Below, piece after piece: positions 15,859 to 23,514 of a stretch of DNA of 64,000 nucleotides. Below the pieces are notes generated by a model, which was given only the letters and a program-made list of their open reading frames with translations, was not told the origin of the DNA and ran no database searches. A program made the translations under genes and the position numbers. The stretch is taken from the NCBI RefSeq assembly GCF_001663775.1, contig NZ_KV467168.1, forward strand, positions 1,958,870-2,022,869. Reading direction: 5' to 3'. The first letter of the stretch is position 1, and every line of letters begins with the position of its first letter. Origin of the DNA: Arthrobacter sp. B6 (GTDB lineage: Bacteria; Actinomycetota; Actinomycetes; Actinomycetales; Micrococcaceae).

Positions 15859-16637
15859 GCGCCCGCCTTCGTAGGACCGGCGGAGCCGTGGTGTCCGTGG
15901 GAGCCGTGGTGTCCGTGCGAGCCGTGGTGGTGCTCGGCGTAGGGGTCAACGTCGGGTTCCAGGCCCTCGTCGCTGCGGCCGTGGCTGAACCAGCCGATCA
16001 CGGCGGCCACCAAGGCAGCGATCAGGATGGGCACCCCAGCTGGCACGAAGGGCACCGCAAGCACCGTAGCCAGGGCGCAGGCGACGGCGATGGCCACCGG
16101 CTCCCGGCCCTTCAGCCGAGGCCACAGGAGAGCCAGGAAGGCTGCAACGGCGGCCCCGTCCAGCCCCCATTGCTTCGGATCGCCCAGCCCCGCCCCGGCG
16201 AGGGCTCCCACGGCGGTGAAGAGATTCCACAGCACGTAGATGCCGATTCCTGCAGCCCAGAAGCCGCGCAGCTGTTCGTCCGGATCTGTCTGGCCTGTGC
16301 TGGTTGCGGTCGACTCGTCGATGGTGAGCTGCGCTGCCACGTACTTGCGCCAGCCCGTGGGGTGGAGGAGTGCGTTAAGCTGCATGCCGTAGATGCCGTT
16401 ACGCATGCCCAGGAGGGTAGCTGCACTCATGGCCGCGACGCCGGATCCCCCGCCGGCAACCACTCCGATAAACGCGAACTGCGACCCGCCGCTGAACAGC
16501 AGGAGGCTCAGCGCCATGGTCTGCCAAAAGTCCAGTCCCGAGGTCACAGATAACGCGCCGAAGGAAACCCCGTAAAGTCCGGTGGCGATGCTGATGGAGA
16601 GTCCCACGCGGACTGCCGGGGAAGTCAGGAGTTTCAT
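15855..16637 (-). CDS. azlC: AzlC-family branched-chain amino acid exporter with His-rich tail
   Basis: A 260-residue integral membrane protein of the AzlC family: GLSISIATGLYGVSFGALSV, then FSGGSQFAFIGVVAGGG and NGIYGMQLNALLHPTGW are hallmark segments. The start is ATG 16637 after GGCGGAG, overlapping the stop of the upstream DoxX-like gene (ATGA). After the last helix the protein carries a tail with tandem HHGSHG repeats, which is not part of the AzlC fold and may bind metal ions. It forms the middle of a three-gene overlapping operon (16634-17119, azlC, azlD). Confidence 0.88.
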   Translation of the reverse strand: MKLLTSPAVRVGLSISIATGLYGVSFGALSVTSGLDFWQTMALSLLLFSGGSQFAFIGVVAGGGSGVAAMSAATLLGMRNGIYGMQLNALLHPTGWRKYVAAQLTIDESTATSTGQTDPDEQLRGFWAAGIGIYVLWNLFTAVGALAGAGLGDPKQWGLDGAAVAAFLALLWPRLKGREPVAIAVACALATVLAVPFVPAGVPILIAALVAAVIGWFSHGRSDEGLEPDVDPYAEHHHGSHGHHGSHGHHGSAGPTKAGA

Positions 16638-17119
16638 GCACTCCGCCGCCGGCCAGCGTTCCGGACACTCCACGCCCACAAAATAAGCGGCACCTGCAGG
16701 GGCAAACGGACGGTGTGGACCTTGCGCTGGGCCGGCGAACCACTCGGACCATACGCACGGCGGACTGCCTCCACGTGTCCAGCCAGGAACACGCCAAGGA
16801 GAACGGCAACACCGGTGGCCGTGGCGCGGCGCGCCGCGGGGATAAGAAGTCCGACGGCGGCACCGGCCTCCACAAGGCCGCTCAGCGCGATCCACTCCTC
16901 CCGGGTCATCACCGCCAGGGGCCGCTTTCCGCCTGCTGCGCCAGCAGAGCCCTGCCCGTCAAGGCGGCAAAGGTAGCCCGGGACCACCTGGCGGTAGAAA
17001 CCGGGGTCCCGGAAATGCTTCACGGCGCTGGACAGCAGCAGCGCGCTCAGGGCTGCCGCAGAGAGGCTCTGGGTGGCTGCGCCGGACCAATGAACGGCGC
17101 CGGGCCAGTAAAAAGGCAT
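16634..17119 (-). CDS. DoxX/MauE-like four-helix membrane protein
   Basis: A 161-residue protein with four hydrophobic stretches. A first helix is followed by VKHFRDPGFYRQVVPGYLC, a pattern common in DoxX/MauE-like membrane proteins. Then come EWIALSGLVEAGAAVGLLIP, ATATGVAVLLGVFLAGHVEA and a last helix (LPLQVPLILWAWSV). The start is ATG 17119 with GAGTGG upstream. It is the first gene of the overlapping azlC-azlD operon. The substrate or redox role is unknown. The family name is given with moderate certainty. Confidence 0.7.
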   Translation of the reverse strand: MPFYWPGAVHWSGAATQSLSAAALSALLLSSAVKHFRDPGFYRQVVPGYLCRLDGQGSAGAAGGKRPLAVMTREEWIALSGLVEAGAAVGLLIPAARRATATGVAVLLGVFLAGHVEAVRRAYGPSGSPAQRKVHTVRLPLQVPLILWAWSVRNAGRRRSA

Positions 17120-17190
17120 GGTTCCACTCAACCACAGCCACGCGGGCCCGTTCGGCCGGGTCCGCGGCGGAACCGGCCGTGGCGGTCAGC

Positions 17191-18066
17191 CTAAAGCTGG
17201 GACAGCACCCGGGCGGGCATGTTCGTGGTGATCTCGTGAATGCCAAGGCCCTGGCAGAGCGCCACGTCCCGCTCGGAATCCACAGTCCACACCCGGAAGC
17301 GGCGGCCCGAGTCCAGCCAGCGCTGCACAGTCCGGGCATGGTGGCGAACATAATCAATGCCCGGCCCGGCCAGCCTCACTTCGCAGTCATCGAGGATACG
17401 TTCGCCTTCCAGCTGGGCTGCCTTCATGACGTTGGCGATAGCCCCGCCGGTGAGTGGACCCAGGCCCAGCCCCTCGCGGATTTCGTTGACGTCTATTTCG
17501 TCAACCAACTGGCAGATGAACTCCGCGGGCACCGTGCGGAGCAGGTGCTTCACCGAATCCGGGCTGAAGCTCATGAAGGTCACCCGGACGTTGTCCACCG
17601 TTGAAGTCCGGGGGTCCCAGCCTTCACTGCGGAGCACGCCCAGGACGCGGTCCTCCAGTTTGAGCTGGTAGGGGCTGGGGTGCTTCAGCTCAATGGCCAG
17701 CCCCACGGGCCGTCCGGCGGTGCGGAGGAGGCCAAGGAGCTCAGCGAGCGTGAGGAACTGCGCCGACCGGGCTCCGTATTCCTCAGGGATCCGAACGCCT
17801 TTCCAGGACGAGAAGTCCAACTGCCTCAACTCCCGGAGCGTACGCTCTGCAACCGGGCCCGTGCCGTCCGAGGTGCGGTCCAGGTTCGCATCGTGAAGCA
17901 GGACAACGTGCTGGTCCCTGGTGAGGTGGACGTCGCACTCAACGCCGTCGGCGCCGTCGGCCAGTGCCTGGAGGTAGGCGGCCCGCGTGTGTTCAGCAAA
18001 GGCGGCGCTGGCGCCCCGGTGGGCAAAGACCAGGGGCCGGTGGGGTGCAGACTCGTCGATGGTCAT
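17191..18066 (-). CDS. Glycerophosphodiester phosphodiesterase (GDPD)
   Basis: A 291-residue GDPD TIM-barrel enzyme. The catalytic histidine pair is visible: FAHRGASAAFAEHT (His16, Arg17, with the Glu that follows) and GVECDVHLTRDQHVVLLHDANLDRT (metal Glu/Asp and the second His). The late WTVDSERD segment is also typical. It hydrolyses glycerophosphodiesters to glycerol-3-phosphate and an alcohol. No signal peptide is seen, so it is cytoplasmic. The start is ATG 18066; the longer frame to 18138 has no ribosome site and overlaps the divergent DUF445 gene. Confidence 0.9.
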   Translation of the reverse strand: MTIDESAPHRPLVFAHRGASAAFAEHTRAAYLQALADGADGVECDVHLTRDQHVVLLHDANLDRTSDGTGPVAERTLRELRQLDFSSWKGVRIPEEYGARSAQFLTLAELLGLLRTAGRPVGLAIELKHPSPYQLKLEDRVLGVLRSEGWDPRTSTVDNVRVTFMSFSPDSVKHLLRTVPAEFICQLVDEIDVNEIREGLGLGPLTGGAIANVMKAAQLEGERILDDCEVRLAGPGIDYVRHHARTVQRWLDSGRRFRVWTVDSERDVALCQGLGIHEITTNMPARVLSQL

Positions 18067-18116
18067 GCAGACACGGTAGCGGACCGGAGGATCGTATGCG
18101 GGACTAGGCTTGGCAC

Positions 18117-19454
18117 ATGCAGGTGAACTCTGAGCCAATTACCCGGCAGGACCCCGCCCGGCCCGACGAGCCCGCCCAAAGGGGCGCCGCCGTCGTCGGC
18201 CATAAACTGAGTGCCGGTGACGCCGAAAAGGCGGCAGCGCTGCGGAAAATGAAGTTGTTGGCACTGGGCCTGCTCATCGCCATGGCGGTCATTTTTGTGT
18301 TCGCGTTCGCGTTCCAAAAAGAATATCCGTGGCTGCAGTACGTCCGGGCGGCCGCGGAGGGCGGCATGGTGGGCGCACTGGCTGACTGGTTCGCCGTCAC
18401 TGCGCTGTTCAAGTACCCGATGGGGATCAAGATTCCGCACACCGCCATCATTCCGCGGCGGAAGGACCAGATCGGGGCATCGCTGGGCGAGTTCGTGGAG
18501 ACCAATTTCCTGTCCGAGCAGGTGGTGCAGGACAAGCTGGCCAGCATGAACATCGCCCGCAAGGCAGGCGAATGGCTGTCCGGTCCCGGCGGCGCCGAAC
18601 GGGTGGCGAAGGAGGGTGCTGCCGTCATCCGCGGCGCCTTCAAGGTGTTGAACGACGACGACGTCCAGGCAGTTATTGAAGGAATGGTGCGCAAGCATCT
18701 GCTGGCTCCGCCGTGGGGACCTCCCGTGGGCAGGATGGCCGAGCGGATTTTCGCCGAAGGCCACCACCACCAGCTGGTGGATCTGCTGGTGGACCGCGCC
18801 GCCGACTGGGTGGACGATAACCACGAAACCGTTACCCGCCTGGTCTCGGACCGTTCCCCCACCTGGGTTCCGCAGTTTGTTGACGGGCTCGTTGGCGACA
18901 AGGTCTACGTGGAGATCCTCAAGTTCACCCGCGCCGTGCAGTCCGACCCCAACCACCAGGTGCGGCAGTCGATCGACAAGTACCTTAACGACCTTGCGCA
19001 GGACCTCCAGCACGATCCTGTGATGATCGCGCGCGCGGAGGACATCAAGGCCCAGGTCCTCGGAGATCCGGAGGTCCGCGAACTGGCTTCCCGAACCTGG
19101 GGCACCGTGAAGAACGCCCTGCTCACCGCGGTGGACGATCCTGACAGCGAGCTGACTGTGAAGTTCAAGGCGGCAGTCCGGGACTTTGGCTCACGCCTTG
19201 TCAACGACGCCGAACTTGCCGGCAAGGTCAACGCCTGGATCGGCGACGCGGCGGGTTACCTGGTGCGGACATACCGCTCGGACATCGCCGGAGTGATCAC
19301 CGATACCGTGGCCCGCTGGGATGCCGAGGAGACGTCGCAAAAGATCGAACTCCAGGTGGGCAAGGATCTGCAGTTCATTCGGATCAACGGAACGGTGGTG
19401 GGCTCACTGGCCGGGCTGGCCATCTTCAGCGCGGCGCACCTGGTCTTCGGCTGA
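18117..19454 (+). CDS. DUF445-family membrane protein
   Basis: A 445-residue protein with one membrane helix at residues ~45-65 (LLALGLLIAMAVIFVFAFAF). The DUF445 core follows (YVRAAAEGGMVGALADWFAV, TALFKYPMGIKIPHTAIIPR, DQIGASLGEFVETNFLS). Long helical repeats and a C-terminal hydrophobic helix (GTVVGSLAGLAIFSAAHL) complete it. The family is related to Bacillus YheB/YtbE-type membrane-associated proteins; its function is not established. ATG 18117 is close to the divergent GDPD gene, leaving about 50 nt for both promoters. Confidence 0.88.
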   Translation: MQVNSEPITRQDPARPDEPAQRGAAVVGHKLSAGDAEKAAALRKMKLLALGLLIAMAVIFVFAFAFQKEYPWLQYVRAAAEGGMVGALADWFAVTALFKYPMGIKIPHTAIIPRRKDQIGASLGEFVETNFLSEQVVQDKLASMNIARKAGEWLSGPGGAERVAKEGAAVIRGAFKVLNDDDVQAVIEGMVRKHLLAPPWGPPVGRMAERIFAEGHHHQLVDLLVDRAADWVDDNHETVTRLVSDRSPTWVPQFVDGLVGDKVYVEILKFTRAVQSDPNHQVRQSIDKYLNDLAQDLQHDPVMIARAEDIKAQVLGDPEVRELASRTWGTVKNALLTAVDDPDSELTVKFKAAVRDFGSRLVNDAELAGKVNAWIGDAAGYLVRTYRSDIAGVITDTVARWDAEETSQKIELQVGKDLQFIRINGTVVGSLAGLAIFSAAHLVFG

Positions 19455-19470
19455 CCGGCCCCCCCACAGA

Positions 19471-19579
19471 GCGCGAACGTACACTTGAGGCCCCTACCGG
19501 CAGCCACGAGCAGCGCGAACGTACACTTGAGGCCCCTACCGGCAGCCACGAGCAGCGCGAACGTACACTTGAGGCCCCT
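19471..19579. repeat. Tandem 42-bp direct repeat, CGAACGTACACTTG family
   Basis: Two full 42-bp units (19471-19512 and 19513-19554) and the first 25 nt of a third (19555-19579) are essentially identical, each starting GCGCGAACGTACACTTGAGG. The same core appears as inverted pairs at 841-893 and 44759-44843. Here all copies point the same way, so no hairpin forms. The array fills most of the gap between the DUF445 and HNH genes. Confidence 0.92.
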
Positions 19580-19691
19580 GCTGACGCGGCTGGGAGCTTT
19601 GTGGGGAGTGCTTTAGGGAAGGTGTCCGCGGGTTATCCACATAGGCCTTTTGCTTCGCGGGTTTTGTCGTGCCTCGCTGGATGATGGGGGT

Positions 19692-21275
19692 ATGGACAGC
19701 GAAGCACGAGTGGATTCCCTGGAGGCCATGTTGGCTTCCACGGCTGCGCTTGCGGTGCTGGTGGACCGCAGCGAGGGCCGCCCTGAATCCACCGGTCTTA
19801 ACCCGCTTCGTGATCAGGCAGAGGCGTGCCTGGACGGGCTTGAAGAGACGGCCCGGCTGGAGGCCATGCTGGCCGCCAGGAAAGTGCGCTTCGCCGCCGG
19901 GTTTGCCGCGAAGTCCCAAGCCCTGGCCGCCCCGGCGACGGACCCGGGCCAGCACACCGCCCAGGAGATGGCCGTCGTCTCGGAGATCGCGTGTGCGCTG
20001 ACGGTCAGTGAACGCTCGGCGTCGGCCCTGCTGGCCCAGTCCCACGAACTCACCACGGCCCTGCCGCTGACTTTGGCCGCGTTGGAGGCCGGGAACCTGT
20101 CGTGGCAGCACGCCCGGATCATGGTCGACGAAACAACCAGCCTCGACCCCACAGCCGCCGCAACAATGGAAGCCCACTTCTTGGACCCCGATGCAGCGGA
20201 CCTGGCCCAGCAGTGCCCGGCCGGTGAACTCTTCCCGGCCAGGTTCCGGCACAAGGCCCGCACCTGGCGGGAACGCCACCACCCCGTCAGCATCGAACAA
20301 CGCCACGCCAGAAGCGTCCTGGACCGGCGGCTGGAATACGCCCCGGACCGGGACGGCATGGCCTGGATCTCCGCCTACCTGCCCGCGGACCAGGCCGCCG
20401 CGATCTGGAACCGCATCACCGCCACCGCCCGTACCCTCCAAGGCCCCCGTGAGGGCCGGACCATGACCCATCTGCGCGCCGACATCGCCGCGGCCTTCCT
20501 ACTCAGCGCCGGCTTCACTACGAGCACTCCGATGGACGGCAGCACAGAAGCTACCGCCGGGAGCCCCAGCGCCGATGACGGCGTGACTGGTCCCGCCCCA
20601 GCCACGAACCGGATCGATGGTGGCCGTGTGCCATCTCCGGCGGCGCAGGTCCTGGTCACAGTCCCCGTGTTCGGGCTGATGGGCCTCACCGACGAACCCG
20701 CCCTGCTCGATGGATACGGGCCCATCCCGGCATCCATGGCCCGCAACCTCGTGGCCGAAGGGGCATCCTCCTTCCACCGGGTCCTCGTGGATCCCAGGGA
20801 CGGGGCGCCGCTGGAGATCGGACGGGACAGCTACCGGGTGACCAAAGCCCAACGCAGATGGCTGCGGCTGCGGGACGGCAAATGCCCCTTCCCCGGCTGC
20901 AGCAATCAGAGTTTGGACAACGAGGCAGATCACCTCCTCGCGTGGGCCGACGGCGGGACCACCGGCATCTCGAATCTCGGCCAGCCATGTCCCAAACACC
21001 ACAAACTCAAACACACCAGCGGATGGACACCCGGACCCGCCACCAAAGACCAACCACCCAGCTGGACCTCACCCACCGGCCGCCACTACACAAGCGAACA
21101 CCAAGACTGGGAACCACCACACTGGCCACCACAGATCCTTGGCCTGCTAGCGGGACCAAAACCCAGCCCAGCCATGACCGGAGACGACCAGCCCGACGAG
21201 TTCGGAATTTCATTGCCTGAAGATCCATGGCCTGAGGAGCAGCTCTCCAATGTAGCTGGGTCCGAAGCACCCTAA
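19692..21275 (+). CDS. DUF222 / HNH endonuclease domain protein (REP13E12-like)
   Basis: A 527-residue protein. Residues ~10-330 form the helical DUF222 domain; a Gly/Ser/Thr linker sits near 275-315. The C-terminal HNH nuclease has the zinc knuckle CPFPGC at about 398-403, the DHLLAWADGG metal/catalytic segment and the closing PKHHKLKH. This family occurs in many near-identical copies per genome in actinobacteria and behaves like a repetitive element. The start is ATG 19692 with GATGGGGG nearby. DNA cleavage is likely by fold; its target and purpose are unknown. A tandem repeat lies directly upstream. Confidence 0.9.
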   Translation: MDSEARVDSLEAMLASTAALAVLVDRSEGRPESTGLNPLRDQAEACLDGLEETARLEAMLAARKVRFAAGFAAKSQALAAPATDPGQHTAQEMAVVSEIACALTVSERSASALLAQSHELTTALPLTLAALEAGNLSWQHARIMVDETTSLDPTAAATMEAHFLDPDAADLAQQCPAGELFPARFRHKARTWRERHHPVSIEQRHARSVLDRRLEYAPDRDGMAWISAYLPADQAAAIWNRITATARTLQGPREGRTMTHLRADIAAAFLLSAGFTTSTPMDGSTEATAGSPSADDGVTGPAPATNRIDGGRVPSPAAQVLVTVPVFGLMGLTDEPALLDGYGPIPASMARNLVAEGASSFHRVLVDPRDGAPLEIGRDSYRVTKAQRRWLRLRDGKCPFPGCSNQSLDNEADHLLAWADGGTTGISNLGQPCPKHHKLKHTSGWTPGPATKDQPPSWTSPTGRHYTSEHQDWEPPHWPPQILGLLAGPKPSPAMTGDDQPDEFGISLPEDPWPEEQLSNVAGSEAP

Positions 21276-22025
21276 TTAGGCGAAGGACTCCAGCTGCACA
21301 CCGGCGGCTTCAAGGCCCGCACGGACTCCGGCAGCCATCTCCACAGCGCCCGGTGTGTCGCCATGAATGCAGAGCGAGTCGGGCCTGACCTGAACCACCG
21401 TCCCGTCCACAGCCACTACCTCGCCTTTGACGGCAAGGCGCACTGCACGCTCAACAATCGAATCGACGTCATGCAGGACGGCACCTTCGTGCGAGCGCGG
21501 CACCAGCGTGCCGTCCGCCTGGTAGGCGCGGTCCACAAAGGCCTCCACGAAAACGGGGTGACCGGCCTCCTTGGCCTGGACCAGCAGCTGCGAGCCCGGC
21601 AGTCCGAGGATGGGCAGGCCTGGATCGTAGGCCTGAATGGCGGCAACCACGGCTGAGGCCTGCTCTTCATCGTGGACAAGGCGGTTGTAGAGGGCGCCGT
21701 GCGGCTTCACGTAATCCACCGAAGCCCCGACAGCATGCGCAACGCCGTCCAGGGCGCCCAGCTGGTACAGGACATCGCCGAAAAGCTCGTCAAAGGACAT
21801 GTCCAGGGAGCGCCGGCCGAAGCCTGCCAGGTCGCGGTACCCCACATGCGCACCGACGGTCACATCAAGTTCGAAGGCGGCGCGGCAGCTGTCCAGCATC
21901 GTGACGGGGTCGCCTGCGTGGAAGCCGCAGGCGACGTTGGCGCTGGTGACCAGCCGGAACATCGCGGCGTCGTCCCCCATGTTCCAGGAGCCGAATGATT
22001 CGCCAAGGTCAGCGTTGAGGTCCAA
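21276..22025 (-). CDS. pxpA: 5-oxoprolinase subunit A (LamB/YcsF family)
   Basis: A 249-residue PxpA: the N-terminus DLNADLGESFG is the family signature, with TSANVACGFHAGDP, VGAHVGYRDLAGFGRRS and VKPHGALYN following. PxpA with PxpB and PxpC opens 5-oxoproline to glutamate using ATP. The start is a TTG (22025), supported by GGAAGG about 10 nt upstream and by the family's first residues. It overlaps the EcsC gene stop by 17 nt. No pxpB or pxpC is in this window, so the partner subunits must lie elsewhere. Confidence 0.9.
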   Translation of the reverse strand: MDLNADLGESFGSWNMGDDAAMFRLVTSANVACGFHAGDPVTMLDSCRAAFELDVTVGAHVGYRDLAGFGRRSLDMSFDELFGDVLYQLGALDGVAHAVGASVDYVKPHGALYNRLVHDEEQASAVVAAIQAYDPGLPILGLPGSQLLVQAKEAGHPVFVEAFVDRAYQADGTLVPRSHEGAVLHDVDSIVERAVRLAVKGEVVAVDGTVVQVRPDSLCIHGDTPGAVEMAAGVRAGLEAAGVQLESFA

Positions 22026-22821
22026 GGTTGTTGCCTTCCAGAGTGAGGTTGTCCGGGCCCGCCTCTGTGGCTTTGAGCTCCCCTGGAATCGTATCCGGCA
22101 TCGGTCCGAAAGCCTCCTTTGCGTTGGCCACCACGGCCCGCCCCATCATCAGGTTCCCCGCACCACCCACCACGGCGCCTATGCCGAAGGGCAGCGCCCG
22201 GCCGAACAACGCCGTGCCCTGGCGTTTCAGGAGGCTCTTCAGGAACGCTTTCTGGATCCTGCTCCGGACGGAACCGAAGCCGGACCCGGGGATGGATTTC
22301 GAGAGCGCATTGCCCCACGCCTTAGTGGGGCTGGCACCCCTGCCCGCCGCCTGGCCACTCAGGGTACCCAGCAGGGCCGTCCCCTCTTCGCCCAGCATGA
22401 TGGCCATGACCATAGTGCTGGCCTTCTCCGGGTTTGTAAGGCGGATACCGTGAAGTTCCGCGAGGGACGTTGCATACAGCGCGGTCGCCTCAAGGAAACC
22501 CACGGTGGCGGCAGCGGAGAGCCCAAGGGAGGCGACGGTCCCGACGCCGGGCACCACGGCCGTGGCACCCACGATCGCGCCACCACCGGTGACCGCCGCG
22601 AGGTAGTCCCGTTCGATCCTCACGGCGAGCTGCGCCGCGGACGCGTGTGGTTGTTTGCGCTGCACTCTGCGAATGTAGGCCAGCACCAGTGGGCGCTGGA
22701 TCTCCACCGCCCGGAGCAGCACGTTGTGCACCCCGGGCTTCGGCTTTCCTTCGGCGTCGAACACCGCGTTGTGGGCGGTTTCCTGTGCGATCCGCATAGC
22801 GGGATTGCTGCGCTTGGCCAT
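22009..22821 (-). CDS. EcsC-family protein
   Basis: A 270-residue EcsC-type protein. A charged N-terminus precedes a glycine-rich hydrophobic core (GGGAIVGATAVVPGVGTVAS, LSAAATVGFLEATALYATSL) and a second one near the C-terminus (LPFGIGAVVGGAGNLMMGR). These may lie in or on the membrane. EcsC proteins are widespread but of unknown function; in Bacillus the gene sits with an ABC transporter. Here it instead precedes pxpA, overlapping it by 17 nt. The start is ATG 22821 after AGAGGTG. A TAAG-N4-CTTA motif lies about 50 nt upstream. Confidence 0.85.
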   Translation of the reverse strand: MAKRSNPAMRIAQETAHNAVFDAEGKPKPGVHNVLLRAVEIQRPLVLAYIRRVQRKQPHASAAQLAVRIERDYLAAVTGGGAIVGATAVVPGVGTVASLGLSAAATVGFLEATALYATSLAELHGIRLTNPEKASTMVMAIMLGEEGTALLGTLSGQAAGRGASPTKAWGNALSKSIPGSGFGSVRSRIQKAFLKSLLKRQGTALFGRALPFGIGAVVGGAGNLMMGRAVVANAKEAFGPMPDTIPGELKATEAGPDNLTLEGNNLGPQR

Positions 22822-22870
22822 GGTCACCTCTGCTTTCGCTCGCGGCAGCCTTCGCTGCCGTACCTAATAC

Positions 22871-22882
22871 TAAGGTTGCTTA
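22871..22882. promoter_or_regulatory. TAAG-N4-CTTA motif upstream of the EcsC gene
   Basis: TAAGGTTGCTTA lies 50 nt upstream of the EcsC start at 22821, inside an AT-rich stretch (22860-22890) between the EcsC gene and the convergent-side hypothetical at 22910. It matches the motifs upstream of dps and at 2741. Confidence 0.5.
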
Positions 22883-22909
22883 ACACTAGGCCAACCCCCG
22901 TGGGTCCCC

Positions 22910-23473
22910 CTACATCACCCAGGATTCGGCAACGGCCATATAGCCGGACGACGACGGTCCCCGCGGTCCCGGGTAAACGCTCGCCATGCCGGGCCACTCC
23001 ACTCCGAATTCGGCGAGCCGTCCGCTGCTGCACGGCAGATAGACGTTGCTGAGCGCCGCGGAATTGGGTCCGAGCTGGAAGTCGGGCTGGGCAAAGTGCC
23101 GTCGGTCCAGGATCCCCGCGAGCTCCAGCTCAGCCTTGCGGCCGGCGGCGCGAAATCCGTGCTCAAGGTTCAGTTCGACGTCGAACTCGTCCTGGGTGTG
23201 CGAAATCCCGTTCAGCGGGAACCGGGCCGCCTCCGGGAAGTATCGGGTCAGTTCGGCGGCGAGCCTGGCGGCAAAGTACTCGTTGCTTCCGTAGCTCCGC
23301 CAGCCCTGCAGGGTTGCAACGATCAGGGCGTTGCCCGTTCCCCACCGAGACCATTCAGCCATCCAGAAGGAGGCGAAACAACTGGCCGCCTCGCCCGGAA
23401 TCTGTTCGCCGTTGGCGTCCACGGGATGCAGCGCCAGGCCGTGATTGGCGCCCACGAAGGCCAGGCTCTTCAT
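22910..23473 (-). CDS. Hypothetical protein (187 aa)
   Basis: A 187-residue protein starting MKSLAFVGANHGLALHPVDA with aromatic/acidic content and no membrane segment. Recognisable pieces are a WMAEWSRWGTGNALIVATLQ segment, an RYFPEAARFPLNGISHTQDE stretch and a C-terminal Y/P/G-rich end. It could be a phage-tail- or capsid-like beta domain, or an enzyme accessory, but nothing decides. It is divergent from the MFS gene (41 nt gap), so the two may share control. The family is not recognised. Confidence 0.6.
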   Translation of the reverse strand: MKSLAFVGANHGLALHPVDANGEQIPGEAASCFASFWMAEWSRWGTGNALIVATLQGWRSYGSNEYFAARLAAELTRYFPEAARFPLNGISHTQDEFDVELNLEHGFRAAGRKAELELAGILDRRHFAQPDFQLGPNSAALSNVYLPCSSGRLAEFGVEWPGMASVYPGPRGPSSSGYMAVAESWVM

Positions 23474-23514
23474 TCCGGTACCCCCAAATTTTCCCCAAAG
23501 CCTAGACTTACCCT

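Noticed and set aside
19471..19579. CRISPR-like array
   Set aside because: The 42-bp units are identical along their full length with no unique spacers, the array has fewer than three units, and no cas gene is in the window.
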